DNA of 64,000 nt from Candidatus Neoehrlichia procyonis str. RAC413 (GCF_000964795.1 NZ_LANX01000001.1:186001-250000), one strand, 5' to 3'; positions 8,860-19,547 are shown, numbered from the stretch's first letter. The notes: generated by a model from the letters alone, not told the origin. Made by a program: numbers and translations.

Positions 8860-8900
8860 ATATACTTATACAGTATATCATTACTTGTATAATTACACAA
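8860..8900 (-). promoter_or_regulatory. Promoter and perfect dyad of copy 3
   Basis: -35 TTGTGT (8900-8895), 17 bp, -10 TATACT (8877-8872), with the 19-bp dyad at 8860-8878. Confidence 0.6.
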
Positions 8901-9725
8901 CATGCGCTTATAAGTTAACTTAGATAAAGTTATATATATTAAAATCAAATAATTTTACTTAATTAGATATTTATGCAATTTGTTCTTAAGATAATTATTT
9001 GTTAATTAACTCAATGATATGTTTGTGAGCTAAATTACGTAATACTTCGTATATTTAAAAATTAGGTAACTTAATGAGTAATAATATATTTTTGAGGTTT
9101 ATATAGATATTTTTGTATAAAAGATCATTTGATTGCTTTTTAACGGTTTTACAGAATATATATTATCGGTATTTAAGTAGTAAAAATTATCCATTACATA
9201 AAATGTATTTGTTATGCTATAGAAGTTGTTCCAGTGACATTTGTGTAGTATGCGTAGAGGGTAAGAATGCACTATATATAGTTTGCAACTTGAGTAGCTT
9301 CTTGTACAATAGCAAAAAACCTTAACCTATGTAAAAGTTTTATATTATAAGCTTTCTAATAAAGAATTCAGGCTTTATTTATATTGTTTTATGATCCATT
9401 ATGTTAACAATTTTACATACTTTATTTATAGAAATGATAAGCTTCCATTAATTGTTTAGTTATATTGCAGATGTTAATGCTTGAATAGCATCTTTGAGAA
9501 CTATTTGATTTAAGATGTTACTTTTATATTTTCTGATAAGCACACATAAGTAGCTTATTGTAGAATTTATTTATAACTTTTTGAGTATGATTATATTTTA
9601 GGCAAGGGATTAATATCCGAACATAAGATTAATGTGTGTAAATTATGATAAATATGCAAAATTCTTGATAGTATTCTTCTATAATATTGATAAAGATGAT
9701 ACGCATTAAAATGCGTACACTAATG
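8901..9725 (-). pseudogene. Dead long-paralog pieces between copies 3 and 4
   Basis: The fullest version of the spacer. The N-terminal remnant is longer here (about 8960-9050), reading L-R-N-L-A-H-K-H-I-I-E-L-I-N before stops. The C-terminal half runs to the next gene with frameshifts. Confidence 0.65.
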
Positions 9726-10337
9726 TTAATGAGTAGGGGGGGGGGATTGCGTTTTATTATTAACAATTCTACAGGCTTCTTTTATAGAAATGAATCCTTC
9801 ATTTGATTGTCTAGTTGTATTGAAAATGTTAATAGCTTGAATGGCATCTTGGAGAACTATATGACGAAAGTGTTGTGTATAAACTTGCTTATCGAGAAAT
9901 GTAAGTAACTTTTTAGAAAGTTCATTTATAGCTTCTTTAGTGTATTTATCTTTTAAGTCATAATGAATGCTTGCGTATACGACTATTTTATAGGATGTAG
10001 TCACAATAAAAGATCTTTGTAAATACTCTTGTAAGTTGTTACTTGTAGCATAAATTCCTCTTAATCTACTGCCCATATATTCAAGAGATTCTTTTATTAT
10101 GTTAAAAAAGTCAGCACTATAGGCAATCAAGTTTAGAGTGTTAAAAAATACACGTTTATGTACTGTTTTTGCAATATGTGTGGTAATGTGTTCAGCATCA
10201 ATTTTACTAAAAAATTTTCTTAGAGTATTATGCACTTCTTGAAGTTTGGTCGTATTATATGTTATATCATATTTAAAATAGTTATTTATAATTAACTCAA
10301 TAATACGCTCATAAGCTAAATTAGATAACGCCATCAT
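9726..10337 (-). CDS. Array paralog copy 4, short form with C10 tract
   Basis: 203 aa. An extra A just upstream closes the frame seen in other copies, so this gene can only start at the ATG-ATG pair. That settles the start for the whole family. It ends S-P-P-P-T-H with 10 C. The central segment reads V-V-Y-A-S-I-H-Y-D, close to copy 2. The D-A-I-Q-A-I-N-I-F-N variant (I for T) is shared with copies 7 and 8. Confidence 0.8.
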   Translation of the reverse strand: MMALSNLAYERIIELIINNYFKYDITYNTTKLQEVHNTLRKFFSKIDAEHITTHIAKTVHKRVFFNTLNLIAYSADFFNIIKESLEYMGSRLRGIYATSNNLQEYLQRSFIVTTSYKIVVYASIHYDLKDKYTKEAINELSKKLLTFLDKQVYTQHFRHIVLQDAIQAINIFNTTRQSNEGFISIKEACRIVNNKTQSPPPTH

Positions 10338-10366
10338 ATTAAAACACCAAATAATTTTCTTAAATT

Positions 10367-10407
10367 ATATGCTTATACAGTATATCATTACTTGTATAAT
10401 TACGCAA
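10367..10407 (-). promoter_or_regulatory. Promoter and dyad of copy 4
   Basis: -35 TTGCGT (10407-10402), 17 bp, -10 TATACT (10384-10379). The dyad 10367-10385 has one mismatch (ATATGCT). Confidence 0.6.
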
Positions 10408-10932
10408 CATGCGCTTATAAGTTAACTTAGATAAAGTTATCATATATTAAAATCAAATAATTTTACTTAATTAGATATTTATGCAATTTGTTCTTAAGAT
10501 AATTATTTGTTAATTAATTCAATGATATGTTTGTGAGCTAAATTACGTAATACTTCGTATATTTAAAAATTAGGTAAATTCAAGGGCTTTATATTGTTTT
10601 ATGATCCATTATGTTAACAATTTTACATACTTCTATAGAAATGATAAGCTTCCATTAATTGTTTAGTTATATTGCAGATGTTAATGCTTGAATAGCATCT
10701 TTGAGGACTATTTGTTTAAGATGTTGCTTTTATATTTTCTGATAAGCACACATAAGTAGCTTATTGTAGAATTTATTTATAACTTTTTGAGTATGATTAT
10801 ATTTTAGATAAGGGATTAATATCCGAACATAAGATTAATGTGTGTAAATTATGATAAATATGCAAAATTCTTGATAGTATTCTTCTATAATATTGATAAA
10901 GATGATACTTATATAAAATGCGTACACTAATG
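10408..10932 (-). pseudogene. Shortened spacer between copies 4 and 5
   Basis: The N-terminal scraps (about 10420-10560) join directly to the I-M-D-H-K region near 10577. The F-S-P-S-T-H stretch and its flank, about 300 bp, are deleted relative to the previous spacer. This accounts for the short unit length here. Confidence 0.65.
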
Positions 10933-11538
10933 TTAATGAGTAGGGGGGGGGGATTGCGTTTTATTATTAACAATTCTACAGGCTTCTTTTATAGAAATGA
11001 ATCCTTCATTTGATTGTCTAGTTGTATTGAAAATGTTAGTAGCTTGAATGGCATCTTGGAGAACTATATGACGAAAGTGTTGTGTATAAACTTGCTTATC
11101 GAGAAATGCAAGTAACTTTTTAGAAAGTTCACTTATAATTTCTTTACTGTATTTATCTTTTAAGTCATAATGAATGCCCACGTACACGACTAGTTTATAG
11201 TTTATAGTCAAAATAAAAGATCTTTGAAAATACTCTTGTAAGTTGTTACTTGTAGCATAAATTTCTCTTAATCTACTGCCAATATCAAATTCTTTTATTA
11301 TGTTAAAAAATTCAGCACTATAGGCAATCAAGTTTAAAGTATTGAAAAATACACGTTTATGTACTGTTTTTGCAATATGTGTGGTAATGTGTTCAGCATT
11401 AATTTTACTAAAAAATTTTCTTAGAGTATTATGCACTTCTTGAAGTTTGGTTGTATTATATGTTACATCATATTTAAAATAGTTATTTATAATTAACTCA
11501 ATAGTACGCTCATAAGCTAAATTAGATAACGCCATCAT
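10933..11538 (-). CDS. Array paralog copy 5, short form with C10 tract
   Basis: 201 aa, ATG at 11538, ending S-P-P-P-T-H. Two codons are missing in the centre: the usual K-E-S-L-E-Y-I-G is K-E-F-D-I-G, an in-frame loss that keeps the protein open. The centre continues Y-F-Q-R-S-F-I-L-T-I-N-Y-K-L-V-V-Y-V-G. In-frame change inside a family with many dead pieces suggests the short genes are kept open by selection. Confidence 0.8.
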   Translation of the reverse strand: MMALSNLAYERTIELIINNYFKYDVTYNTTKLQEVHNTLRKFFSKINAEHITTHIAKTVHKRVFFNTLNLIAYSAEFFNIIKEFDIGSRLREIYATSNNLQEYFQRSFILTINYKLVVYVGIHYDLKDKYSKEIISELSKKLLAFLDKQVYTQHFRHIVLQDAIQATNIFNTTRQSNEGFISIKEACRIVNNKTQSPPPTH

Positions 11539-11565
11539 ATTAAACACCAAATAATTTTCTTAATT

Positions 11566-11606
11566 ATATACTTATACAGTATATCATTACTTGTATAATT
11601 ACACAA
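11566..11606 (-). promoter_or_regulatory. Promoter and perfect dyad of copy 5
   Basis: -35 TTGTGT (11606-11601), 17 bp, -10 TATACT (11583-11578), dyad 11566-11584. Confidence 0.6.
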
Positions 11607-12372
11607 CATGCGCTTATAAGTTACATTAGATAAAGTTATCATATATTAAAATCAAATAATTGATATGTTTGTAAGCTAAATTACGTAATACTTCGTATAT
11701 TTAAAAATTAGGTAACTTAATGAGTAATAATATATTTTTGAGGTTTATGTAGATATTTTTGTATAAAAGATCATTTGATTGCTTTTTAACGGTTTTACAG
11801 AATATATATTATCGGTATTTAAGTAGTAAAAATTATCCATTACATAAAATGCATTTGTTATGCTATAGAAGTTGTTCCAGTGACATTTGTGTAGTATGCG
11901 TAGAGTGTGAGAATGCAATATAGTTTGCAACTTGAGTAGCTTCTTGTACAATTTGTACAATAGCAAAAAACCTTAAACCTATGTAAGTTTTATATTATAA
12001 GCTTTCTAATAAAGAATTCAGGGCTTTATATTGTTTTATGATCCATTATGTTAACAATTTTACATACTTTATTTATAGAAATGATAAGCTTCCATTAATT
12101 GTTTAGTTATATTGCAGATGTTAATGCTTGAATAGCATCTTTGAGAACTATTTGATTTAAGATGTTGCTTTTATATTTTTTGATAAGCACACATAAGTAG
12201 CTTATTGTAGAATTTATTTATAACTTTTTGAGTATGATTATATTTTAGATAAGGGATTAATATCCGAACATAAGATTAATGTGTATAAATTATGATAAAT
12301 ATGCAAAATTCTTAATAGTATTCTTCTATAATATTGATAAGATGATACGCATATAAAATGCGTACACTAATG
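11607..12372 (-). pseudogene. Dead long-paralog pieces between copies 5 and 6
   Basis: Full-type spacer. A short duplication (a repeated TTGTACAA block near 11945-11960) and small changes in the F-S-P-S-T-H stretch distinguish it. The C-terminal half is frameshifted as in the other units. Confidence 0.65.
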
Positions 12373-12984
12373 TTAATGATTAGGGGGGGGGGATTGCGTT
12401 TTATTATTAACAATTCTACAGGCTTCTTTTATAGAAATGAATCCTTCATTTGATTGCCTAGTGGTATTGAAAATGTTAGTAGCTTGAATGGCATCTTGGA
12501 GAACTATATGACGAAAGTGTTGTGTATAAACTTGCTTATCGAGAAATGCAAGTAACTTTTTAGAAAGTTCGTTTATAGTTTCTTGAGTGTATTTATCTTT
12601 TAAGTCATAATGAATGCCCATGGACACGACTATTTTATAGGTTGTAGTCACAATAAAAAATTCTTGTAAATACTCTTGTAAGTTGTTACTTGTAGCATAA
12701 ATTCCTCTTAATCTACTGTCCATATATTCAAGAGATTCTTTTATTATGTTAAAAAGGTCAGCACTATAGGCAATCAAGTTTAGAGTATTAAAAAATATAC
12801 GTTTATGTACTGTTTTTGCAATATGTGTGGTAATGTGTTCAGCATTAATTTTACTAAAAAATTTTCTTAGAGTATTATGCACTTCTTGAAGTTTGGTCGT
12901 ATTATATGTTACATCATATTTAAAATAGTTATTTATAATTAACTCAATAACACGCTCATAAGCTAAATTAGATAACGCCATCAT
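12373..12984 (-). CDS. Array paralog copy 6, short form with C10 tract
   Basis: 203 aa, ATG at 12984. It ends S-P-P-P-N-H, the only copy with N in place of T before the final His. Otherwise very close to copy 3, including V-V-S-M-G-I-H-Y-D; differences include S-A-D-L-F for S-A-D-F-F and Q-E-F-F for Q-E-S-F. Confidence 0.8.
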   Translation of the reverse strand: MMALSNLAYERVIELIINNYFKYDVTYNTTKLQEVHNTLRKFFSKINAEHITTHIAKTVHKRIFFNTLNLIAYSADLFNIIKESLEYMDSRLRGIYATSNNLQEYLQEFFIVTTTYKIVVSMGIHYDLKDKYTQETINELSKKLLAFLDKQVYTQHFRHIVLQDAIQATNIFNTTRQSNEGFISIKEACRIVNNKTQSPPPNH

Positions 12985-13012
12985 ATTAAACACCAAATAA
13001 TTTTCTTAAATT

Positions 13013-13053
13013 ATATACTTATACAGTATATCATTACTTGTATAATTACACAA
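13013..13053 (-). promoter_or_regulatory. Promoter and perfect dyad of copy 6
   Basis: -35 TTGTGT (13053-13048), 17 bp, -10 TATACT (13030-13025), dyad 13013-13031. Confidence 0.6.
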
Positions 13054-13875
13054 CATGCGCTTATAAGTTAAATTAGATAAAGTTATCATATATTAAAATC
13101 AAATAATTTTACTTAATTAGATATTTATGCAATTTGTTCTTAAGATAATTATTTGTTAATTAACTCAATGATATGTTTGTGAGCTAAATTACGTAATACT
13201 TCGTATATTTAAAAATTAGGTAACTTAATGAGTAATAATATATTTTTGAGGTTTATATAGATATTTTTGTATAAAAGATCATTTGATTGCTTTTTAACGG
13301 TTTTACAGAATATATATTATCGGTATTTAAGTAGTAAAAATTATCCATTACATAAAATGTATTTGTTATGCTATAGAAGTTGTTCCAGTGACATTTGTGT
13401 AGTATGCGTAGAGGGTGAGAATGCACTATATATAGTTATGCAACTTGAGTAGCTTCTTGTACAATAGCAAAAAACCTTAACCTATGTAAAAGTTTTATAT
13501 TATAAGCTTTCTAATAAAGAATTCAGGGCTTTATATTGTTTTATGATCCATTATGTTAACAATTTTACATACTTCTATAGAAATGATAAGCTTCCATTAA
13601 TTGTTTAGTTATATTGCAGATGTTAATGCTTGAATAGCATCTTTGAGAACTATTTTATTTAAGATGTTGCTTTTATATTTTCTGATAAGCACACATAAGT
13701 AGCTTATTGTAGAATTTATTTATAACTTTTTGAGTATGATTATATTTTAGATAAGGGATTAATATCCGAACATAAGATTAATGTGTGTAAATTATGATAA
13801 ATATGCAAAATTCTTGATAGTATTCTTCTATAATATTGATAAAGATGATACTTATATAAAATGCGTACACTAATG
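13054..13875 (-). pseudogene. Dead long-paralog pieces between copies 6 and 7
   Basis: Nearly the same as the spacer at 8901-9725, including the longer N-terminal remnant. This supports duplication of a whole gene-plus-spacer unit. Confidence 0.65.
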
Positions 13876-14487
13876 TTAATGAGTAGGGGGGGGGGATTGC
13901 GTTTTATTATTAACAATGCTACAGGCTTCTTTTATAGAAATTAAACCTTCATTTGATTGTCTAGTTGTATTGAAAATGTTAATAGCTTGAATGGCATCTT
14001 GGAGAACTATATGATGAAAGTGTTGTGTATAAACTTGCTTATCGAAAAATGTAAGTAACTTTTTAGAAAGTTCATTTATAGTTTCTTTATTGTATTTATC
14101 TTTTAAGTCATTATAAATGCCTATGCGCACGATTATTTTATAGGATGTAGTCTCAATAAAAGATCTTTGTAAATACTCTTGTAAGTTGTTACTTGTGTAA
14201 TAAATTCCTCTTAATCTACTGCCCATATATTCAAGAGATTCTTTTATTATATTAAAAAATTTAGCACTATAGGCAACCAAGTTTAGAGTGTTAAAAAATA
14301 CACGTTTATGTACTGTTTTTGCAATATGTGTGGTAATGTGTTCAGCATCAATTTTACTAAAACATTTTCTTAGAGTATTATGCACTTCTTGAAGTTTGGT
14401 CGTATTATATGTTATATCATATTTAAAATAGTTATTTATAATTAACTCAATAATACGCTCATAAGCTAAATTAGATAACGCCATCAT
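13876..14487 (-). CDS. Array paralog copy 7, short form with C10 tract
   Basis: 203 aa, ATG at 14487, ending S-P-P-P-T-H. It has a unique Cys (R-K-C-F-S-K for R-K-F-F-S-K) and E-T-T-S-Y-K-I-I-V-R-I-G-I-Y-N-D in the variable centre, which groups it with copies 1, 8 and 11. Confidence 0.8.
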   Translation of the reverse strand: MMALSNLAYERIIELIINNYFKYDITYNTTKLQEVHNTLRKCFSKIDAEHITTHIAKTVHKRVFFNTLNLVAYSAKFFNIIKESLEYMGSRLRGIYYTSNNLQEYLQRSFIETTSYKIIVRIGIYNDLKDKYNKETINELSKKLLTFFDKQVYTQHFHHIVLQDAIQAINIFNTTRQSNEGLISIKEACSIVNNKTQSPPPTH

Positions 14488-14515
14488 ATTAAACACCAAA
14501 TAATTTTCTTAAATT

Positions 14516-14556
14516 ATATACTTATACAGTATATCATTACTTGTATAATTACGCAA
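14516..14556 (-). promoter_or_regulatory. Promoter and perfect dyad of copy 7
   Basis: -35 TTGCGT (14556-14551), 17 bp, -10 TATACT (14533-14528), dyad 14516-14534. Confidence 0.6.
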
Positions 14557-15359
14557 CATGCGCTTATAAGTTAACTTAGATAAAGTTATCACATATTAAA
14601 ATCAAATAATTTTACTTAATTAGATATTTATGTAATTTGTTCTTAAGATAATTATTTGTTAATTAACTCAATGATCTGTTTGTGAGCTAAATTACGTAAT
14701 ACTTCCGTATATTGAAAAATTAGGTAACTTAATTAGTAATAATATATTTTTGAGGTTTATTTTGATTGCTTTTTAACGGTTTTGCAGAATATATATTATC
14801 GGTATTTAAGTAGTAAAAATTATCCATTACATAAAATGCATTTGTTATGCTATAGAAGTTGTTCCGGTGATATTTGTGTAGTATGCGTATAGGGTGAGAA
14901 TGCACTATATATAGTTATGCAACTTGAGTAGCTTCTTGTACAATAGCAAAAAACCTTAACCTATGTAAAAGTTTTATATTATAAGCTTTCTAATAAAGAA
15001 TTCAGGCTTTATTTATATTGTTTTATGATCCATTATGTTAACAATTTTACATACTTTATTTATAGAAATGATAAGCTTCCATTAATTGTTAATTATATTG
15101 CAGATGTTAATGCTTGAATAGCATCTTTGAGAACTATTTTATTTAAGATGTTGCTTTTATATTTTCTGATAAGCACACATAAGTAGCTTATTGTAGAATT
15201 TATTTATAACTTTTTGAGTATGATTATATTTTAGATAAGGGATTAATATCCGAACATAAGATTAATGTGTGTAAATTATGATAAATATGCAAAATTCTTG
15301 ATAGTATTCTTCTATAATATTGATAAAGATGATACTTATATAAAATGCGTACACTAATG
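14557..15359 (-). pseudogene. Dead long-paralog pieces between copies 7 and 8
   Basis: Full-type spacer with a small deletion near 14758 and an added stop in the F-S-P-S-T-H stretch relative to other units. Confidence 0.65.
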
Positions 15360-15971
15360 TTAATGAGTAGGGGGGGGGGATTGCGTTTTATTATTAACAA
15401 TGCTACAGGCTTCTTTTATAGAAATTAAACCTTCATTTGATTGTCTAGTTGTATTGAAAATGTTAATAGCTTGAATGGCATCTTGGAGAACTATATGATG
15501 AAAGTGTTGTGTATAAACTTGCTTATCGAAAAATGTAAGTAACTTTTTAGAAAGTGCATTTATAGTTTCTTTATTGTATTTATCTTTTAAGTCATTATAA
15601 ATGCCTATGCGCACGATTATTTTATAGGATGTAGTCACAATAAAAGATCTTTGTAAATACTCTTGTAAGTTGTTACTTGTGTAATAAATTTCTCTTAATC
15701 TACTGCCCATATATTTAAGAGATTCTTTTATTATGTTAAAAAATTTAGCACTATAGGCAACCAAGTTTAGAGTATTAAAAAATATACGCTTATGTACTGT
15801 TTTTGCAATATGTGTGGTAATGTGTTCAGTGTCAATTTTACTAAAAAATTTTCTTAGAGTATTATGCACTTCTTGAAGTTTGGTCGTATTATATGTCACA
15901 TCATATTTAAAATAGTTATTTATAATTAACTCAATAATACGCTCATAAGCTAAATTAGATAACGACATCAT
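15360..15971 (-). CDS. Array paralog copy 8, short form with C10 tract
   Basis: 203 aa, ATG at 15971; starts M-M-S-L-S-N-L. It ends S-P-P-P-T-H. Particular changes are I-D-T-E-H-I for I-D-A-E-H-I, and N-A-L-S-K-K, shared with copy 11, for N-E-L-S-K-K. The centre is of the R-I-G-I-Y-N-D type. Confidence 0.8.
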   Translation of the reverse strand: MMSLSNLAYERIIELIINNYFKYDVTYNTTKLQEVHNTLRKFFSKIDTEHITTHIAKTVHKRIFFNTLNLVAYSAKFFNIIKESLKYMGSRLREIYYTSNNLQEYLQRSFIVTTSYKIIVRIGIYNDLKDKYNKETINALSKKLLTFFDKQVYTQHFHHIVLQDAIQAINIFNTTRQSNEGLISIKEACSIVNNKTQSPPPTH

Positions 15972-15999
15972 ATTAAACACCAAATAATTTTCTTAAATT

Positions 16000-16040
16000 A
16001 TATACTTATACAGTATATAGTTACTTGTATAATTACACAA
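16000..16040 (-). promoter_or_regulatory. Promoter and perfect dyad of copy 8
   Basis: -35 TTGTGT (16040-16035), 17 bp, -10 TATACT (16017-16012), dyad 16000-16018. Confidence 0.6.
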
Positions 16041-16151
16041 CATGCGCTTATAAGTTAAATTAGATAAAGTTATCATATATAAAATCAAATAATTTTACTT
16101 AATTAGATATTGATGATACTCATAAAAATGCGTTATCAATATCTTTACAAG

Positions 16152-16241
16152 GTAAGAAATGCTATTGATATTTTCAATACAACTAGACAATCAAATGAAG
16201 GATTCATTTCTATAAAACAACGTGTAGAGCTATTAACATAA
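16152..16241 (+). pseudogene. Inverted C-terminal fragment of the family
   Basis: Thirty clean codons on the plus strand: V-R-N-A-I-D-I-F-N-T-T, then R-Q-S-N-E-G-F-I-S-I-K, then Q-R-V-E-L-L-T and TAA. It replaces most of the usual spacer between copies 8 and 9 and faces the C-terminus of copy 9 across the G tract. No start codon or ribosome-binding site. Confidence 0.7.
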
Positions 16242-16305
16242 CGAAGTACAAATTAACATTACTACAGTACGTTTATACTTTAGAAATTTGTGCTTTACAC
16301 TAATG

Positions 16306-16917
16306 TTAATGAGTAGGGGGGGGGGATTGCGTTTTATTATTAACAATGCTACAGGCTTCTTTTATAGAAATTAAACCTTCATTTGATTGTCTAGTTGTAT
16401 TGAAAATGTTAGTAGCTTGAATGGCATCTTGGAGAACTATATAACGAAAGTGTTGTGTATAAACTTGCTTATCGAGAAATGTAAGTAACTTTTTAGAAAG
16501 TTCATTTATAATTTCTTTACTGTATTTATCTTTTAAGTCATAATGAATGCCCACGTATACGACTAGTTTATAGGTTGTAGTCACAATAAAAGATCTTTTA
16601 AAATACTCTTGTAAGTTGTTACTTGTAGCATAAATTCCTCTTAATCTACTGCCAATATATTCAAGGGATTCTTTTATTATGTTAAAAAAGTCAGCACTAT
16701 AGGCAATCAAGTTTAGAGTATTAAAAAATATACGTTTATGTACTGTTTTTGCAATATGTGTGGTAATGTGTTCAGCATCAATTTTACTAAAAAATTTTCT
16801 TAGAGTATTATGCACTTCTTGAAGTTTGGTCGTATTATATGTTACATCATATTTAAAATAGTTATTTATAATTAACTCAATAATACGCTCATAAGCTAAA
16901 TTAGATAACGCCATCAT
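16306..16917 (-). CDS. Array paralog copy 9, short form with C10 tract
   Basis: 203 aa, ATG at 16917, ending S-P-P-P-T-H. The centre reads Y-F-K-R-S-F-I-V-T-T-T-Y-K-L-V-V-Y-V-G-I-H-Y-D with K-Y-S-K-E-I-I-N, a blend of features seen in copies 5 and 3. Its 3' end can pair with the inverted fragment at 16152-16241. Confidence 0.8.
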   Translation of the reverse strand: MMALSNLAYERIIELIINNYFKYDVTYNTTKLQEVHNTLRKFFSKIDAEHITTHIAKTVHKRIFFNTLNLIAYSADFFNIIKESLEYIGSRLRGIYATSNNLQEYFKRSFIVTTTYKLVVYVGIHYDLKDKYSKEIINELSKKLLTFLDKQVYTQHFRYIVLQDAIQATNIFNTTRQSNEGLISIKEACSIVNNKTQSPPPTH

Positions 16918-16945
16918 ATTAAACACCAAATAATTTTCTTAAATT

Positions 16946-16986
16946 ATATACTTATACAGTATATCATTACTTGTATAATTACACAA
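16946..16986 (-). promoter_or_regulatory. Promoter and perfect dyad of copy 9
   Basis: -35 TTGTGT (16986-16981), 17 bp, -10 TATACT (16963-16958), dyad 16946-16964. Confidence 0.6.
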
Positions 16987-17743
16987 CATGCGCTTATAAG
17001 TTAACTTAGATAAAGTTATATATATTAAAATCAAATAATTTTACTTAATTAGATATTTATGCAATTTGTTCTTAAGATAATTATTTGTTAATTAACTCAA
17101 TGATATGTTTGTGAGCTAAATTACGTAATACTTCGTATATTTAAAAATTAGGTAACTTAATGAGTAATAATATATTTTTGAGGTTTATATAGATATTTTT
17201 GTATAAAAGATCATTTGATTGCTTTTTAACGGTTTTACAGAATATATATTATCGGTATTTAAGTAGTAAAAATTATCCATTACATAAAATGTATTTGTTA
17301 TGCTATAGAAGTTGTTCCAGTGACATTTGTGTAGTATGCGTAGAGGGTAAGAATGCACTATATATAGTTTGCAACTTGAGTAGCTTCTTGTACAATAGCA
17401 AAAAACCTTAACCTATGTAAGTTTTATATTATAAGCTTTCTAATAAAGAATTCAGGGCTTTATATTGTTTTATGATCCATTATAGAAATGATAAGCTTCC
17501 ATTAATTGTTTAGTTATATTGCAGATGTTAATGCTTGAATAGCATCTTTGAGAACTATTTGATTTAAGATGTTACTTTTATATTTTCTGATAAGCACACA
17601 TAAGTAGCTTATTGTAGAATTTATTTATAACTTTTTGAGTATGATTATATTTTAGATAAGGGATTAATATCCGAACATAAGATTAATGTGTGTAAATTAT
17701 GATAAATATGCAAAATTCTTGATAGTATTCTTCTATAATATTG
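16987..17743 (-). pseudogene. Dead long-paralog pieces between copies 9 and 10
   Basis: Largely identical to 8901-9660, with a deletion around 17481. It ends abruptly in an inverted fragment at 17754. Confidence 0.65.
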
Positions 17744-17753
17744 ATTTTGCAAG

Positions 17754-17843
17754 GTAAGAAATGCTATTGATATTTTCAATACAACTAGGCAATCAAATGA
17801 AGGATTAATTTCTATAAAACAACATGTAGAGCTATTAACATAA
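17754..17843 (+). pseudogene. Inverted C-terminal fragment of the family
   Basis: Thirty open plus-strand codons equivalent to 16152-16241, reading S-N-E-G-L-I-S-I-K and ending Q-H-V-E-L-L-T stop. Faces copy 10. Confidence 0.7.
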
Positions 17844-17906
17844 CGAAGTACAAAGTAACATTACTACAGTACGTTTATACTTAGAAATTTGTGCTGTACA
17901 CTAATG

Positions 17907-18518
17907 TTAATGAGTAGGGGGGGGGGATTGCGTTTTATTATTAACAATGCTACAGGCTTCTTTTATAGAAATGAATCCTTCATTTGATTGCCTAGTTGTA
18001 TTGAAAATGTTAGTAGCTTGAATGGCATCTTGGAGAACTATATGACGAAAGTGTTGTGTATAAACTTGCTTATCGAGAAATGCAAGTAACTTTTTAGAAA
18101 GTTTGTTTATAGTTTCTTTAGTGTATTTATTTTTTAAGTTATAATGAATGCCCTTGTACACGACTAGTTTATAGGATGTAGTCACAATAAAAGATCTTTG
18201 TAAATACTCTTGTAAGTTGTTACTTGTGTAATAAATTCCTCTTAATCTACTGCCAATATATTCAAGAGATTCTTTTATTATGTTAAAAAAGTCAGCACTA
18301 TAGGCAATCAAGTTTAGAGTATTAAAAAATATACGTTTATGTACTGTTTTTGCAATATGTGTGGTAATGTGTTCAGCATCAATTTTACTAAAAAATTTTC
18401 TTAGAGTATTATGCACTTCTTGAAGTTTGGTCGTATTATATGTTACATCATATTTAAAATAGTTATTTATAATTAACTCAATAACACGCTCATAAGCTAA
18501 ATTAGATAACGCCATCAT
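17907..18518 (-). CDS. Array paralog copy 10, short form with C10 tract
   Basis: 203 aa, ATG at 18518, ending S-P-P-P-T-H. The centre is unusually Lys/Asn-rich: V-V-Y-K-G-I-H-Y-N-L-K-N-K-Y, then I-N-K-L-S-K-K for I-N-E-L-S-K-K. Function unknown. Confidence 0.8.
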   Translation of the reverse strand: MMALSNLAYERVIELIINNYFKYDVTYNTTKLQEVHNTLRKFFSKIDAEHITTHIAKTVHKRIFFNTLNLIAYSADFFNIIKESLEYIGSRLRGIYYTSNNLQEYLQRSFIVTTSYKLVVYKGIHYNLKNKYTKETINKLSKKLLAFLDKQVYTQHFRHIVLQDAIQATNIFNTTRQSNEGFISIKEACSIVNNKTQSPPPTH

Positions 18519-18546
18519 ATTAAACACCAAATAATTTTCTTAAATT

Positions 18547-18587
18547 ATATACTTATACAGTATATCATTACTTGTATAATTACACAA
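18547..18587 (-). promoter_or_regulatory. Promoter and perfect dyad of copy 10
   Basis: -35 TTGTGT (18587-18582), 17 bp, -10 TATACT (18564-18559), dyad 18547-18565. Confidence 0.6.
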
Positions 18588-19393
18588 CATGCGCTTATAA
18601 GTTAAATTAGATAAAGTTATCATATATTAAAATCAAATAATTTTACTTAATTAGATATTTATGCAATTTGTTCTTAAGATGATTATTTGTTAATTAACTC
18701 AATGATATGTTTGTAAGCTAAATTACGTAATACTTCGTATATTTAAAAATTAGGTAACTTAATGAGTAATAATATATTTTTGAGGTTTATATAGATATTT
18801 TTGTATAAAAAATCATTTGATTGCTTTTTAACGGTTTTACAGAATATATATTATCGGTATTTAAGTAGTAAAAATTATCCATTACATAAAATGTATTTGT
18901 TATGCTATAGAAGTTGTTCCAGTGACATTTGTGTAGTATGCGTAGAGGGTAAGAATGCACTATATATAGTTTGCAACTTGAGTAGCTTCTTGTACAATAG
19001 CAAAAAACCTTAACCTATGTAAAAGTTTTATATTATAAGCTTTCTAATAAAGAATTCAGGGCTTTATATTGTTTTATGATCCATTATAGAAATGATAAGC
19101 TTCTATTAATTGTTTAGTTATATTGCAGATGTTAATGCTTGAATAGCATCTTTGAGAACTATTTTATTTAAGATGTTGCTTTTATATTTTCTGATAAGCA
19201 TACATAAGTAGCTTATTGTAGAATTTATTTATAACTTTTTGAGTATGATTATATTTTAGGCAAGGGATTAATATCCGAACATAAGATTAATGTGTGTAAA
19301 TTATGATAAATATGCAAAATTCTTGATAGTATTCTTCTATAATATTGATAAAGATGATACTCATATAAAATGCGTTATCAATATCTTTGTAAA
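18588..19393 (-). pseudogene. Dead long-paralog pieces between copies 10 and 11
   Basis: Full-type spacer with the same deletion near 19085 as in the preceding one, followed by a plus-strand fragment. Confidence 0.65.
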
Positions 19394-19483
19394 GTAAGAA
19401 ATGCTATTGATATTTTCAATACAAGTAGACAATCAAATGAAGGATTAATTTCTATAAAACAACATGTAGAGCTATTAACATAA
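19394..19483 (+). pseudogene. Inverted C-terminal fragment of the family
   Basis: Fourth plus-strand copy of the V-R-N-A-I-D-I-F-N-T-S/T ... V-E-L-L-T segment, again tail to tail with the next gene (copy 11). Confidence 0.7.
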
Positions 19484-19547
19484 CGAAGTACAAATTAACA
19501 TTACTACAGTACGTTTATACTTTAGAAACTTGTGCTTTACACTAATG

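Noticed and set aside
9113-9325. Repeated plus-strand ORFs of 61-70 aa in the array (also 13267, 17199, 18801, 20443)
   Set aside because: They are antisense to the dead F-S-P-S-T-H pieces and recur only because the units are repeated. No ribosome-binding site, and the frame is broken in other units.
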